Made by a program: the position numbers and the translations under genes. From Symsagittifera roscoffensis (lineage: Eukaryota; Xenacoelomorpha; Acoela; Convolutidae), in contig NC_087066.1 in the NCBI RefSeq assembly GCF_963678635.1, positions 62,424,054 through 62,488,053 of the forward strand: 64,000 bases of DNA, read 5' to 3'. The stretch's first letter is position 1. Every line of letters begins with the position of its first letter. Below are positions 48,251-58,789 of this stretch, in pieces. The notes below the pieces were generated by a model. It did no database searches and was not told where the DNA came from. It was given only the letters and a program-made list of their open reading frames with translations.

Positions 48251-48883
48251 GAATAATGTTTTTTTTTAAATTTACTGTGAGATGTTAGTTATCGGGCGTT
48301 TAAAAATATGTAGGTTTTTAGGTATGTTTATAATAATACATTTTCCCCCAATTTTAGAGGTGGTAGAAAATTGTATCAAAAACAATGAGAGCTACTTTTT
48401 ACTTTCTGTTTATTATCCAGCTTTTTGAGCCCATCAGATTAACAAATTTTCCAATTAGTTTAATTGGTTTGAAAAACAAAATGCACTAAGCATGAATGAA
48501 CTTTCTAGTTAGTCAATAAATGAGACATTAAGTTAACAAACTGTAATATTAAGGAAACTTTTTTTAAGCTCTATTACAAAATTCTTTTTTCTAGCACCTA
48601 TTTTAATCGTACGTTAACGACAACCAAAAAATTTTTTAACGATATGCTCTGCTGCTGAACATGTTACTGTCGTTGACTTGCGGTTAGAACAACTGTGGAT
48701 TGTCAAAGATTCAAATAAATAAGCCCAATAAATAATTAGGACTAGTTTATTTTAATTTGAGCTCTTCAATTTTTAAAAATATAAAAAAAATCATGTCATT
48801 CCCAATTTTTTTTTTTTTGGGGGGGGGGGGAAGGGGAATGAACAATTTAGTCTAGATAATTTTCTACTTAATTTTTTGTCTAG
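48251..48883. other. Non-coding stretch
   Basis: No gene supported. A T12-14/G12 junction lies at about 48806-48830. Confidence 0.45.
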
Positions 48884-49103
48884 GCCATGGGTGGATCTAA
48901 AGTTTGTTCGAGGGCGGGGAGGATTTGAAAAAAATTTTTAAAAATTTTGTCGACCTTTTTTTGTAAGATAAATTGATTTTCCGAGCACTCCCAGAACACT
49001 TTAAACACATTTTTTGGAGAAAATTTTTGCGCCACCAAAAAGCCTGTTTTTGAAATAGTTTTGACCTAAAAATGCATCTTTTCGGCGCTCGCCCACTTCA
49101 AAA
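48884..49103 (+). mobile_element. Truncated hAT-type MITE fragment
   Basis: It begins ATGGGTGGATCTAAAGTTTG and continues with the family's TTTTGTCGACC, CACTCCCAGAACA and GGCGCTCGCC blocks. The right terminus is missing. It belongs to the same family as 53308-53713. Confidence 0.6.
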
Positions 49104-50857
49104 TTAATATGTATGGCTTAATATATGTAACTTTGAATTCTAAGTCATAAGACTTTCCTTAATATTTGTTGACGTTTTTTTAACATTGAACACAGAGACG
49201 ATGTGTAATGCATAATTTTTATTGTTTCCTCGCATTTTCTTGGCGTTTATTTACACGTGAATCAAGCCAGATTTTCGGGCTCTTTTACTAGGCCAAAGTA
49301 TGCACTGGATAGGCGCACAATTTTGTGTCTGGTTGTTCCTGGATTCCAGAGACAAGTCTTCAAATAGTTCAAACATGTAAATGGATTCCACTTACAAATT
49401 CCGGTAGCTTAAGTTTTATCGGCAGATTAGTTTTGATGCGGATTTTCCACAACGAGCGAATATAGTTAGTTATTTCGGATTACGCAAATGTAAGCAAATT
49501 CTGCAATCTAAAGTGGTTTCCACCAGGTTATGCGGATTTCGTTTAGAATTTACAGGTGCGGATTCCACTTACAGGTGCGGATTGCACGTCAGCCTATGAT
49601 TACTAAACACATATAATATTAATTGCTAATGGGTTCTCTAAACTTTTCCGGATTCCGCAGGTTTATAGATCAAAAAGAAGACCAAGGAAAATTAAATTTG
49701 CTGCGGATTCTGAAAAAATTCTGTTATTGGCTTGTTGAGCAATCTGCTTAAAATTTACAAAATGCACAATTTGGCTTCGTAATGGCAAAATCGACTTAAT
49801 TTTTGGAATGGAAAGCAAATTTTTCAAGAATCCTGCATGAAAAAAAATCAAAAATGATGTATTTAAAAAGAATTCGTGCAATACAAGAACACGGGAATCA
49901 ATAAGACGTAGAAGGCCCAGAAATTGACAAGTATTTTGCAGGTTTACTTCAACAGAAAACTTGCAGAAAAAAAACAAATTTTCAAATAAAAGAAATTCCG
50001 ATAAAGGTGAGGTGTTTGTGCCTGTTGTGGAAGTCTGTGACGGCTAGGAAGTACTGGAGAGGAGTTAATCCTACCATCTGGCCGTAGAGTATATAAGTCT
50101 GCAACTGGAACTCACAACAACCATCTGAAAAATATTTATTAAATCTTATAAACATCTGATTGGCGCAGTGCACTTAGCTAAATATTTCGAAAGGCAAAAA
50201 AGTGTTAACGGTTACCCGAAAATGGATGGAGGGAGAGGGGGAAAGGGATAGCTGCTAAGTAGATCTTTGAACTTCTTCATTGTACGTTAGCAAACAAAAG
50301 TTTATCAGGTGCAAAAGCGGTATTGAGAATTTTTGAGAGTTTTCTCGGCCTATTTTCACTGCAATTTTCTGTGACACGAGTGTTCGCTTTTTTAGCTGTA
50401 AAACTTGGGCTACGTTATGGCTAGTCGACTATTCGGAATAGATGCTAAGCGAATTCCCTTTTTAAGCGTATAATGATTGGTCGTCAATGCATTAGCCTTT
50501 AATTGATTTTTTTTGAAGAAGAGAAAATTCATTATGTGCTCTTACTTCGAGCTGTTCCAGAATTTGCGAAAAAAAACATATTTTTCTACAAGCGTTTTGA
50601 CTGAAGTTTATAATTGAACCGTTAATACAAAATCCTTTTTGGGGAAGAAACAAAATATCACGCAGAACGAATACTAAAATGCTGTTAAACGAAGTCAAAA
50701 TGGCAGAGCGGGCAGAAACAATCGAAGCCTTACACGAGGCAAATAAAGTTTTGCATTATCCTATTAAAATTCATTTCTTAGTGGTTAACAATGTTAAAGG
50801 TGATTTTGCTACAGTAATTCTGAAATATTGATGTTTTGATGTGACAAGAAAGTCAAA
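49104..50857. other. Non-coding stretch
   Basis: No supported gene. A 19-20-bp tandem pair, TTACAGGTGCGGATT, is at 49551 and 49570. The minus frame at 49663-49977 (104 codons) is hydrophobic and unrecognised. Confidence 0.4.
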
Positions 50858-50945
50858 CAAGACTTCGTATCAGGGTGAAGCCCTGAATGTTCCGACTGCC
50901 TTTTAAGGTTTTATGGAGCAGTAATAACAATAAAAAAATTAAATG
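50858..50945 (+). repeat. Repeat family R, partial copy
   Basis: This carries only the first ~90 bp of the family (GTATCAGGGTGAAGCCCTGA through GCAGTAATAACA), directly ahead of the full copy. Confidence 0.7.
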
Positions 50946-50963
50946 TAATTAAATAAAACAAGA

Positions 50964-51495
50964 CTGCTCGTATCAGGGCAAAGCCCTGAACGTTCTGACT
51001 GCCTTTTAAGGCTCATGGAGCAGTAATAACATTTAAAAATTTAAATGAAATAAAACAAAATGAAAAAAAAATTTTCTAAAATTTGAAGTTTTTTTAATGA
51101 AAATCACCCCCCACACGCCATATAAAGTACAAAAGGATAGAATTCGCTCCTTGTAACAAATCAATTATGGCAAATAAGCTTCTTTCAACCAATTTGGAAC
51201 GATTTCTCAGAGGGATTAAATTTCCGCTTACGCGTTAATAGTGCGAAATATATTGCGAGTTAATTGTCCCAAATTGGCCAAAATGGCAATCTTTAAACCC
51301 CCGTAACTTTACGAAAAATGGTCACAGGTAAAATATCTATTCAAATTTGAGCTCAGGACAACAATACCTTTCGAATGATATAAAAAAAATTCCGTCAAAA
51401 ATGGCTAGTCAAAATATCGAAATTTGTCTGAAGAAAAAAAACCCACCCCGAGCACAAATATTCCGTTACTTTCGTATCGAAAGTCGGAACAACAA
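50964..51495 (+). repeat. Repeat family R, copy 4
   Basis: A close relative of 44499-45031 along its full ~530 bp. It has the exact hairpin TCAGGGC-AAA-GCCCTGA at its start. Confidence 0.8.
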
Positions 51496-52132
51496 AAAGA
51501 AATTGAAAGTTTTACTCCAATTTTCTATAAAGTAATAAAAATTGACACCTTAAAGATTGGTGGGAGCAATCATCATATTGCCTGAATCATCACAGGCACG
51601 CAGTCATGCATCAATTAACATTGGGTGCGCGGAAGAAGTAATAACAACGAAAAACTTTAAAAATTTGCCTACTTTTTTTTTCAAAACTCGCTGAAAACCC
51701 GCCGGAGGAACCTTGATTTTTTTTAGAAATTAACGTGAGCGACTTTATTTGAAAATTATTGCGTTACTACTTGCTAATTATATTCTCACTTTGCCTTACG
51801 TATCGCACAAGAAAGAATGTTTCGAGGTTATTTTTTATTTCAATTTTGAAAAATTCGTCAAACTCTTGAAAACAAAAAGTTGTTTATAGGCATTAAGAAC
51901 AGGCAAAATATTCAGGGTTTTGCCCTTATGTAAGCACTTGAGCCATTAGTGCAACATCAAAATTTCAGCTCTTTCTTTCGAAAGATTGCTTCCATATATA
52001 TATATCTTTTTGAAATGTTTTAAGTATCGTTCGAAACTTATTTTGCGTGGCAGTGAGACAAAGATTTTACCAAAGATTTTACTGACGTTGCGAAAAATGA
52101 CGTTTCAAAAACATGTATGTCGAAAAACTTGG
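51496..52132. other. Non-coding stretch
   Basis: No gene supported. A fragment near 51895-51930 (inverse of the family R head) and a short TA run near 51995 are seen. Confidence 0.4.
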
Positions 52133-52140
52133 TCCGCAGG

Positions 52141-52577
52141 CACCAGTGGATTTAGGGGGGAGGGCGAGCAGGGGACAGGCAGGAGGCGGACGCATACGCC
52201 CTTTCTAATCCCCTCGCCTCAGGGATTCTATTCCCTTCCGACCCAAAGGGTCCCCCTTTGTACTATTTTAAGATCTCAGTTTTTGCTGACGGACCCTAAA
52301 TTTTTTCTAAAGGCGCCTTTGGCGCCAATGTATACTAAATTTGAGGGGAAGAGCGCCCCAAAAAAACTCAATTTTTTAAATCAAATTCCCAAATTGCGCC
52401 CAAAAATCCTATTTTGGCCTGTTTTTTTCTAAAATTTTGCCAGAAAATTTGGTCAAAATAGGGTCTTTATAAAGATTTGTGAGATTTGTCTTTATAGAGA
52501 TAGAGTGTTTATAGAGATTCGAAATTTTTTTTCGAAAGTTTAATTCCCCTTCCTAGAAAATCCTAGATCCGCCCCTG
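52141..52577 (+). mobile_element. hAT-type MITE, 437 bp (older copy)
   Basis: The right end CCTAGATCCGCCCCTG matches the family exactly. The left end CACCAGTGGATTTAGG has four changes. Target duplications are TCCGCAGG (52133-52140) and TCCACAGG (52578-52585), 7 of 8 matching. The central GGCGCCTTTGGCGCC palindrome is near 52312. No coding capacity. Confidence 0.8.
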
Positions 52578-52739
52578 TCCACAGGCAATAATACAGGCTA
52601 AAAATGCAAATTTTTGGCAACTTTGGAAAATTTTTTTGGGCTTTTCCTTCTCTCGATTCCTATTTTTGTTGCTAATGGGATCGAGTAATCGGATCGGGGA
52701 ACAGCAGATATGTGCGTTTCAGTGCCTGGCAAATATAAT

Positions 52740-52974
52740 TCATACTAGACAATGGAATGTATTTTTGATAAACTGGATACCAGAGTCTTTGTCGTAGTAG
52801 GAGAACCAGTTGAATCTGTGGTAGACCATTCTGGCCAGTTCCCGAAACTCCTCCTCGTCTGTGGACTCTGCTGCTCTCTCTGATTTCACTCTGGTTGTCC
52901 AATATCCACTCAGACAGAAATCACTAGTGCACAAAAAGAAAGAAGTATAACGCAAACCGGTATGATTCATCCTG
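52740..52974 (-). CDS. Possible host-gene exon (unknown product)
   Basis: The minus-strand frame reads as normal protein, for example DEEEFRELARMVYHRFNWF and YYDKDSGIQF, with balanced composition unlike neighbouring chance frames. The G+C content is higher than its surroundings. A splice acceptor is possible at AAACAG near 52970. I do not recognise the product. It may belong with the exon-like piece at 53969-54088. It could equally be a fragment of an unknown mobile element. Confidence 0.35.
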
Positions 52975-53307
52975 TTTAAGTCGACCATGGTTTTTAGCGT
53001 GGGGGAGAGATGGATTTCAAAAACTTCAAGTAGAACCCCGAAGGTAATTTTTTCAAGTAGAACCCCGAATCGATTAAAATTGGCATTTCAGCTCCGTATG
53101 GGAACAGTTTTTAGAATAAGATACAATTTGGCACAGGAATTTCAGACCTTAATTTTTATTCAGATCCGAAAAAAATCCAATTCAACTTGAAAACGAATTC
53201 CATTTTCATCGCAGATGTGAGTAGATTTTTTTTGTATTGGATAGAAATTTACTAAATGTTTTGACACATAAATACACTATGTCGAAAAAAAAGTTGTTGC
53301 ATTCATG

Positions 53308-53713
53308 CAGGGGGGCAGATATAGGATTTTCTCGAGGGGGGGGGGGTGCGGATTTTCAAAAAAATGTTGAAAATTTTGTCGACTTTTTTTAGTTACAAAA
53401 AGTTAGCACTCCCAGAACAGTATAAAAACCGAACTTTGACCAAACATTTTGCGCCGCTGGCAAATTTTTGAAAAAAACAGGCCAAAAGTGCACTTTGAGT
53501 ACTTTTTGGGAATTTCTGGCCAAAAATTCCGTTTTTCCGGCGCGCCTTCACCTTCAAAATTAGAATACATTGGCGCCGAAGGCGCCATATGAAGACTTTA
53601 TGATTGTTCAGCCAAAAATGGATGTCATACAATAGTACCTATGGGGGGACCATTTGGTTAGTGAGGGGTTGAAATCCCTGAGAGAAGAAGCTTCCCCCCT
53701 GAATCCGCCCCTG
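53308..53713 (+). mobile_element. hAT-type MITE, 406 bp (in unit 1)
   Basis: It starts CAGGGGGGCAGATATAGG and ends ATCCGCCCCTG, with a central GGCGCCGAAGGCGCC palindrome near 53573. No clear target duplication. The same element sits at the equivalent place in unit 2, so it is older than the duplication. Confidence 0.75.
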
Positions 53714-53968
53714 AAATCTTGTGGGAAGCGTAAAATTTTATTTTTCATGACGGCATGATAATATCCCAAAACGTTCAACGAAAACACCAAATTGCTCAAC
53801 AAATGCTATTGTGAGAATCAGTTGAGGATTTAGTCTGTTAAAGTGTTTTCGAAGAATTCAGAAAAAAAGTCGATTAAAATTTCGTATTTTTTAACTATCT
53901 CCACCTCTTCTCCTCCCCCCCATCAAAAATTCTAGATCCGCCCTTGGTGAGGTTGATTAAAGGGGTAC

Positions 53969-54088
53969 CTCGAACTAATCTTGATTTGAGGCACTGGCGG
54001 CCATAATCGTCCTTGTGATCTGGAATTTGGAACAGGAGACTGTCATTGTCTCGGTTGTTTATTAGATATGACTCAACATTACCAATCA
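53969..54088 (-). CDS. Possible host-gene exon, copy 1 (120 bp)
   Basis: On the minus strand TTTCTGTTTGCAG precedes an open 120-bp stretch (IGNVESYLINNRDNDSLLF, then GRQCLKSRLVR) that ends in CGAG|GTACCC. Acceptor and donor therefore both fit. The product is not recognised. The exon-like sequence is repeated in unit 2. Support is only splice-site shape and protein-like composition. Confidence 0.35.
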
Positions 54089-55050
54089 CTGCAAACAGAA
54101 ATTCATGATGATAAGGAAAGATTCAGTGTTGATTGAATTTTAGTTTCAAAGATAATTTGACACGACAGACGTGTTTTAATCAGACTATTAGTATGCGGAG
54201 GGGGGGGGCACTTCGGTGATAAATAAATCAGTAGAAATATAAACCAACCGGAGTGTAAGCCAGCAAAAAATACGCAGTTATTATGCAACAATTAATTATA
54301 TTTTACCAATTTCAAGCAAATTCATGATTATGACGTAAAAGTTAGGCTGCTACTGCTTCGGCTGGTTTAATGTGGCCGTTTCTCCAAAGTTTTTCCTCAA
54401 GTATAATTTAACGACATCAAGTTTTGTATGCCCACACCAAAAATATGAACAAATGCCAGTACTGCGGAACCTTTGCATGCAGGTTTTTCCAGTTCCTTGC
54501 GAGATCTTTGAAAATTGAGCTAACAAAAGTTGAAATTCAAATCAGGTAAATCCCCTTTGCAATTTTGGAAAAGTTTTAAAATTGGTCGACCAAAAATGAA
54601 CAGGATGTCATACTCTAGAGTTTCTCGGGGAGTCGTCTCCTTTAAGCACACTTTCAGTCTTTTTAACGGCCGTAGAGTTTCTCCCCTTTAGACCGTCTAA
54701 TGGCGAGGAACACTAAGACTCGACATTATCCACAATCCCGATAGGGTGATGTTGGTGGTCAGACTAAATCGGCCGATCAAAAGATTACGCAACTTCTGCC
54801 TTTGCTTATGCTCTTCGATTAAAATTGGCATTTCAGCTCTGCATGAGAACAGTTTTCAGAATAAGATACAATTTGGCACAGGAATTTCAGACCTCAATTT
54901 TTATTCAGATCCGAAAAAAATCCAATTCAACTTGAAAACGAATTCCATTTTCATCGCAGATGTGGGTAGACTTTTTCGTGTTGGATAGAAATTTACTAAA
55001 TGCTCTGACATAGAAATAAACGATGTCGAAAAAAAGTTTTTGTATTCAAG

Positions 55051-55443
55051 CAGAGGCGGATGTAGGGTTTTCTCGAGGGGGGGGGGTGGATTTTCAAAAA
55101 AAAATGATGAAATTTTGCCGACCTTTTTTTAGTAAAAAAAATAAGCGCTCCCAGAACAGCATAAAAGCCTAATTTTGACCAAAAATTTTGCGCCGCTGGC
55201 AAAATTTTGAAAAAAAAGCAGGCCAAAAAAGCACTTTGGGTATTTTTGGCCAAAAATTCTGTTTTTCCGGCGCACCTTCACCTTCAAAATTAGAATACAT
55301 TGGCGCCGAAGGCGCCATATGACAATTTTAGGGCTGTTCAGCCAAAAATGGATGTCATAAAATAGTACCTATGGGGGGACCATTTGGTTAGTGAAGGGTT
55401 GAAATCCCTGAGAGAAGAAGCGTCCCCCCTAAATCCGCCACTG
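55051..55443 (+). mobile_element. hAT-type MITE, 393 bp (in unit 2)
   Basis: It starts CAGAGGCGGATGTAGG and ends ATCCGCCACTG. Duplicate of the MITE at 53308. Confidence 0.75.
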
Positions 55444-55699
55444 AAATCTTGTGGGGAATTTTATTTTTCATGGCGGCATGATAATATCCCAAAACGTTCA
55501 ACGAAAACACCAAAATGCTCAACAAATGCTATAGTGAGAATCAGTAGAGGATGTAGTCCGTTAAATTGTTTTCGAAGAAGTCAGAAAAAAAGTCGATTAA
55601 AACTTCGAATTTTGTAACTATCTCCACCTCTTCTCGGCCTCCCCAACCCCCATCAAAAATTCTAGATCCGCCCTTGGTGATGTTGAAAAAAGGGGGTAG

Positions 55700-55819
55700 C
55701 TCGAACTAATCTTGATTTGAGGCACTGGCGGCCATAATCGGGCTTGTGCTCTGGAATTTGGAACAGGAGACTGTCATTGTCTCGGTTGTTTATTAGATAT
55801 GACTCAACATTACCAATCA
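55700..55819 (-). pseudogene. Possible exon, copy 2, donor site lost
   Basis: The equivalent of 53969-54088 in unit 2. The acceptor is intact, but the donor GT has become CT (CGAG|CTACCC), so this copy could not be spliced in the same way. Low confidence, because the exon itself is unproven. Confidence 0.3.
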
Positions 55820-56349
55820 CTGCAAACAGAAATTCATGATGATAAGGAATGATTCAGTGTTGATTGAATTTTAGTTTCAAAGATAATTTGACACGACAGA
55901 CGTGTTTTAATCAGACTATTAGTATGCGGAGGGGGGCACTTCGGTGATAAATAAATCAGTAGAAATATAAACCAACCGGAGTGTAAGCCAGCAAAAAATA
56001 CGCAGTTATTATGCAACAATTAATTATCTTTTACCAATTTCAAGCAAATTCATGATTATGACGTAAAAGTTAGGCTGCTACTGCTTCGGCTGGTTTAATG
56101 TGGGCGTTTCTCCAAAGTTTTTCCTCAAGTAGAATTTAACGACATCAAGTTTTGTATGCCCACACCAAAAATATGAACAAATGCCAGTACTGCGGAACCT
56201 TTGCATGCAGGTTTATCCAGTTCCTTGCGAGATCTTTGAAAATTGAGCTAACAAAAGTTGAAATTCAAATCAGGTAAATCCCCTTTGCAATTTTGGAAAA
56301 GTTTTAAAATTGGTCGACTAAAAATGAACAGGATGTCATACTCTAGAGT

Positions 56350-58030
56350 TTCTCGGGGAGTCGTCTCTTTTAAGCACACTTTCAGTCTTTTTAACGGCCG
56401 CAGAGTTTCTCCCCTTTAGACCATCTAATGGCGAGGAACACTAAGACTCGACATTATCCACAATCCCGATAGGGTGATGTTGGTGGTCAGACTAAATCGG
56501 CCGATCAAAAAATTACTCAACTTCTGCCTTTGCTTATGCTCTTTTCGGCTCTCCTCAGCAAATCGTGGGCACAAAAAACAAATTCTAGTTCATTGAGAAA
56601 TGAAAATCAATTTACAATGCCTTAATGAGCTAACAACTTTTTAACAACTTCTATAACGAAGCCCGCGTTTCGTTCCGTTCATCACTTCATTAAATCTATC
56701 GTCAAATCTCACTTGACGCAATTCCAATTTCGTCTACTCCAGCAGCGCAACTCGCTTCAAATCTAATTCAACCCGTTACTAAACCTGTTTCAAGGAAAAA
56801 TCGCTCACTCAAATAATTCAACCCGGTACGAAACTTGGTTTCAAATTGGCTAGACTAATTACTAACAACTGTGGGTCATATCTAGCCTCGCTTCAAGCCA
56901 TATGGCACTCACGGACTTATTATTCTTCTCGGCTTGCTCAATCGTTATATCTCTAACTGAGAAGCAAAAATTCGCTCTCTTAGCGTAAGGGCTCTAACTT
57001 TTCGATACCCTCGCCGATACCCTCCAGTTCTTTATATTTATTTAAGCCTTGTTTTGGTTAAATCACGCCGTTCCCGTCAATCTTGGTATCCGCTTAAGTC
57101 TTTTGATCACCAATGTTTTATGACTACGTCCATTCCCCTGTCAATACTGCCACGTGTCAAATTCGGTTTCTTTTATCAATTTCTCACGCTTGTTAGATAC
57201 CTGGTATGAAGTAGGTGTCACAATTAGAAGAAAGCAAACAAAAATTCATACAATCCTAATCAATTGTTTCTTGACCTCCGTGAACTTCAGCCCTCGAGTT
57301 CAACTTCACCTCGAAACCATGCTATATTTACCTAGTGACCCTCCCAGTGTTTTTTTTTAATTGGGTCTGAGGTGTCTCATTTTTTGAATGCCAGGGTCAA
57401 ATCTCTAGTACCGTTTCTGCGAGTCTCATAACATTAGCTTTCTTAGTTTTCAATTGGGGGAGGGATTCGTCAATTTTTTTCCCATTTTCTGGCATAGCAG
57501 GTACTTTATTGTTTTATTGATCTTTTTTTAAGTCGACCCTTTGTTTTAGTAGTTAACTTAATGACGGCCCGCCAGCTCAATTTTTCACGCTTGTTAGATA
57601 CCTGGTATCAAGTAGGTGTCACAATTAGAAGAAAGCAAACAAAACTTCATACAATGCTAATCAATTATTTCTTGACCTCCGTGAACTTCAGCCCTCGAGT
57701 TCAACTTCACCTCGAAACCATGCAATATTTACCCAGTGACCCTCCCAGTGTTTTTTATTTAATTGGGTCTGAGGTGTCTCTTTTTTTTGTATGCCAGGGT
57801 CAAATCTCTAGTACCGCTTCTGCGAGTCTCATAACATTAGCTTCCTTAGTTTTCATTTTGGGGAGAGATTCGCCAATTTTTTCCCATTTTCTGGCAGGTA
57901 CTTTATTGTTCAATTGATCTATTTTTAAGTCGACCTTTTGTTTACTGTAGTAGTTAACTTAATGACAAATCAATCTGACGCTTATGCTACTATGGCATGC
58001 AAAACGGTAGAATCGCCAATTCTACAGTGT
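56350..58030. repeat. Old LTR-like repeat, left copy
   Basis: It aligns with 61466-62515 and then 63590-63870 at roughly 80 percent by eye. Shared blocks include AACGGCCGCAGAGTTTCT, AATCGTGGGCACAA, CTACTCCAGCAGCGCAACTC, TCTTCTCGGCTTGCTCAA, GACCTCCGTGAA and CATAACATTAGCTTCC. It contains an internal tandem duplication. LTR nature is inferred from the direct-repeat arrangement around a 3.4-kb interior; exact termini and target duplications were not found. Confidence 0.6.
57165..57965. repeat. Internal ~415-bp tandem duplication in the left repeat
   Basis: The block from TTTCTCACGCTTGTTAGATA to GTAGTTAACTTAATGAC is present twice, at about 57170-57562 and 57583-57965, with few differences. Two near-identical plus-strand frames (57154 and 57561) are by-products. 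Confidence 0.85.
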
Positions 58031-58385
58031 TCCCTTCTCGTCTATTATCTTCCGAATAAGGCTAACACAAAGTTTAAGCTTATCATTCTGAGGTATTGTT
58101 CCCTATAGACCCAGCATAGCATACATACCCAATCGTACACGAGTTGTGCCGCAGCGAACCGTGGGATTCAGTTTCTGTAGACTCTTACAGAACCAATTTC
58201 TCTGTTTAGTTTTCAAGGTCGCCTCATTGAGTGAAGCAACCAAGAGTCTAAGAAAGATATTTAAGGCGTGGTGAAATGCTTCCACCATTCTATTAAAACA
58301 GTCACCATGAATTTCGATCAGTTTCTATCCGTCTTACTGATGGAGATTTTTCTAATGCACCTATAATTGTCTTAGATGAGGTTAG

Positions 58386-58428
58386 AAAGAGAGAAAGAGT
58401 CAGAGAGAGAGAGAGAGAGAGAGGGAGA
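58386..58428. repeat. (AG)n microsatellite
   Basis: GAGA-type simple repeat including about 10 uninterrupted AG units. Likely polymorphic. Confidence 0.9.
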
Positions 58429-58789
58429 ACGATTTTAAAGTTTTAATCAATGCAATCCAGCAACTTCACACTTCTTACCTCTCATTTCAAGTCCCCGACT
58501 TTTCTTCTTCTGACATTTCCATCTGTCCACATGCTGCCTGCAGACCTGCTGCGGCACCAGCCAGTCATTTCTTCCGTCTTGAACCGTCACTTGATCATCG
58601 GGTGGACACTAACACTGCTTCAGGACCTCTCAATCAGATGCAACCCAGCCCCAGTCAACTTCTGCTTCCCCGAATGACTCCACACTTTTCAATCGATCAA
58701 TTAAATTGTGGAAGTAGGCATTCTTTCAATTTTTAGGCCCCAATAACCTTTTTTGGCCGAATCCACCTCGTTCTGCAGCTTTGTCGATG

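Larger units (their letters stand above)
53071..54815. repeat. Tandem duplication, unit 1 (1745 bp)
   Basis: It starts CGATTAAAATTGGCATTTCA and ends CTTATGCTCTT, directly followed by unit 2 starting with the same CGATTAAAATT. Contents: a MITE, an exon-like stretch and, at its right end, the first ~190 bp of the LTR-like repeat found in full at 56350. Confidence 0.9.
54816..56543. repeat. Tandem duplication, unit 2 (1728 bp)
   Basis: A direct copy of 53071-54815 with a few percent differences and small indels, joined to unit 1 without a spacer. It continues to the right into the full LTR-like repeat, so unit 1 ends where the copied segment ended. Confidence 0.9.

Noticed and set aside
53896-53948. 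A further MITE ending TTCTAGATCCGCCCTTGG (also at 55676)
   Set aside because: Only one terminus can be recognised and no partner or target duplication was found. It is probably a truncated relative, not listed as an element.
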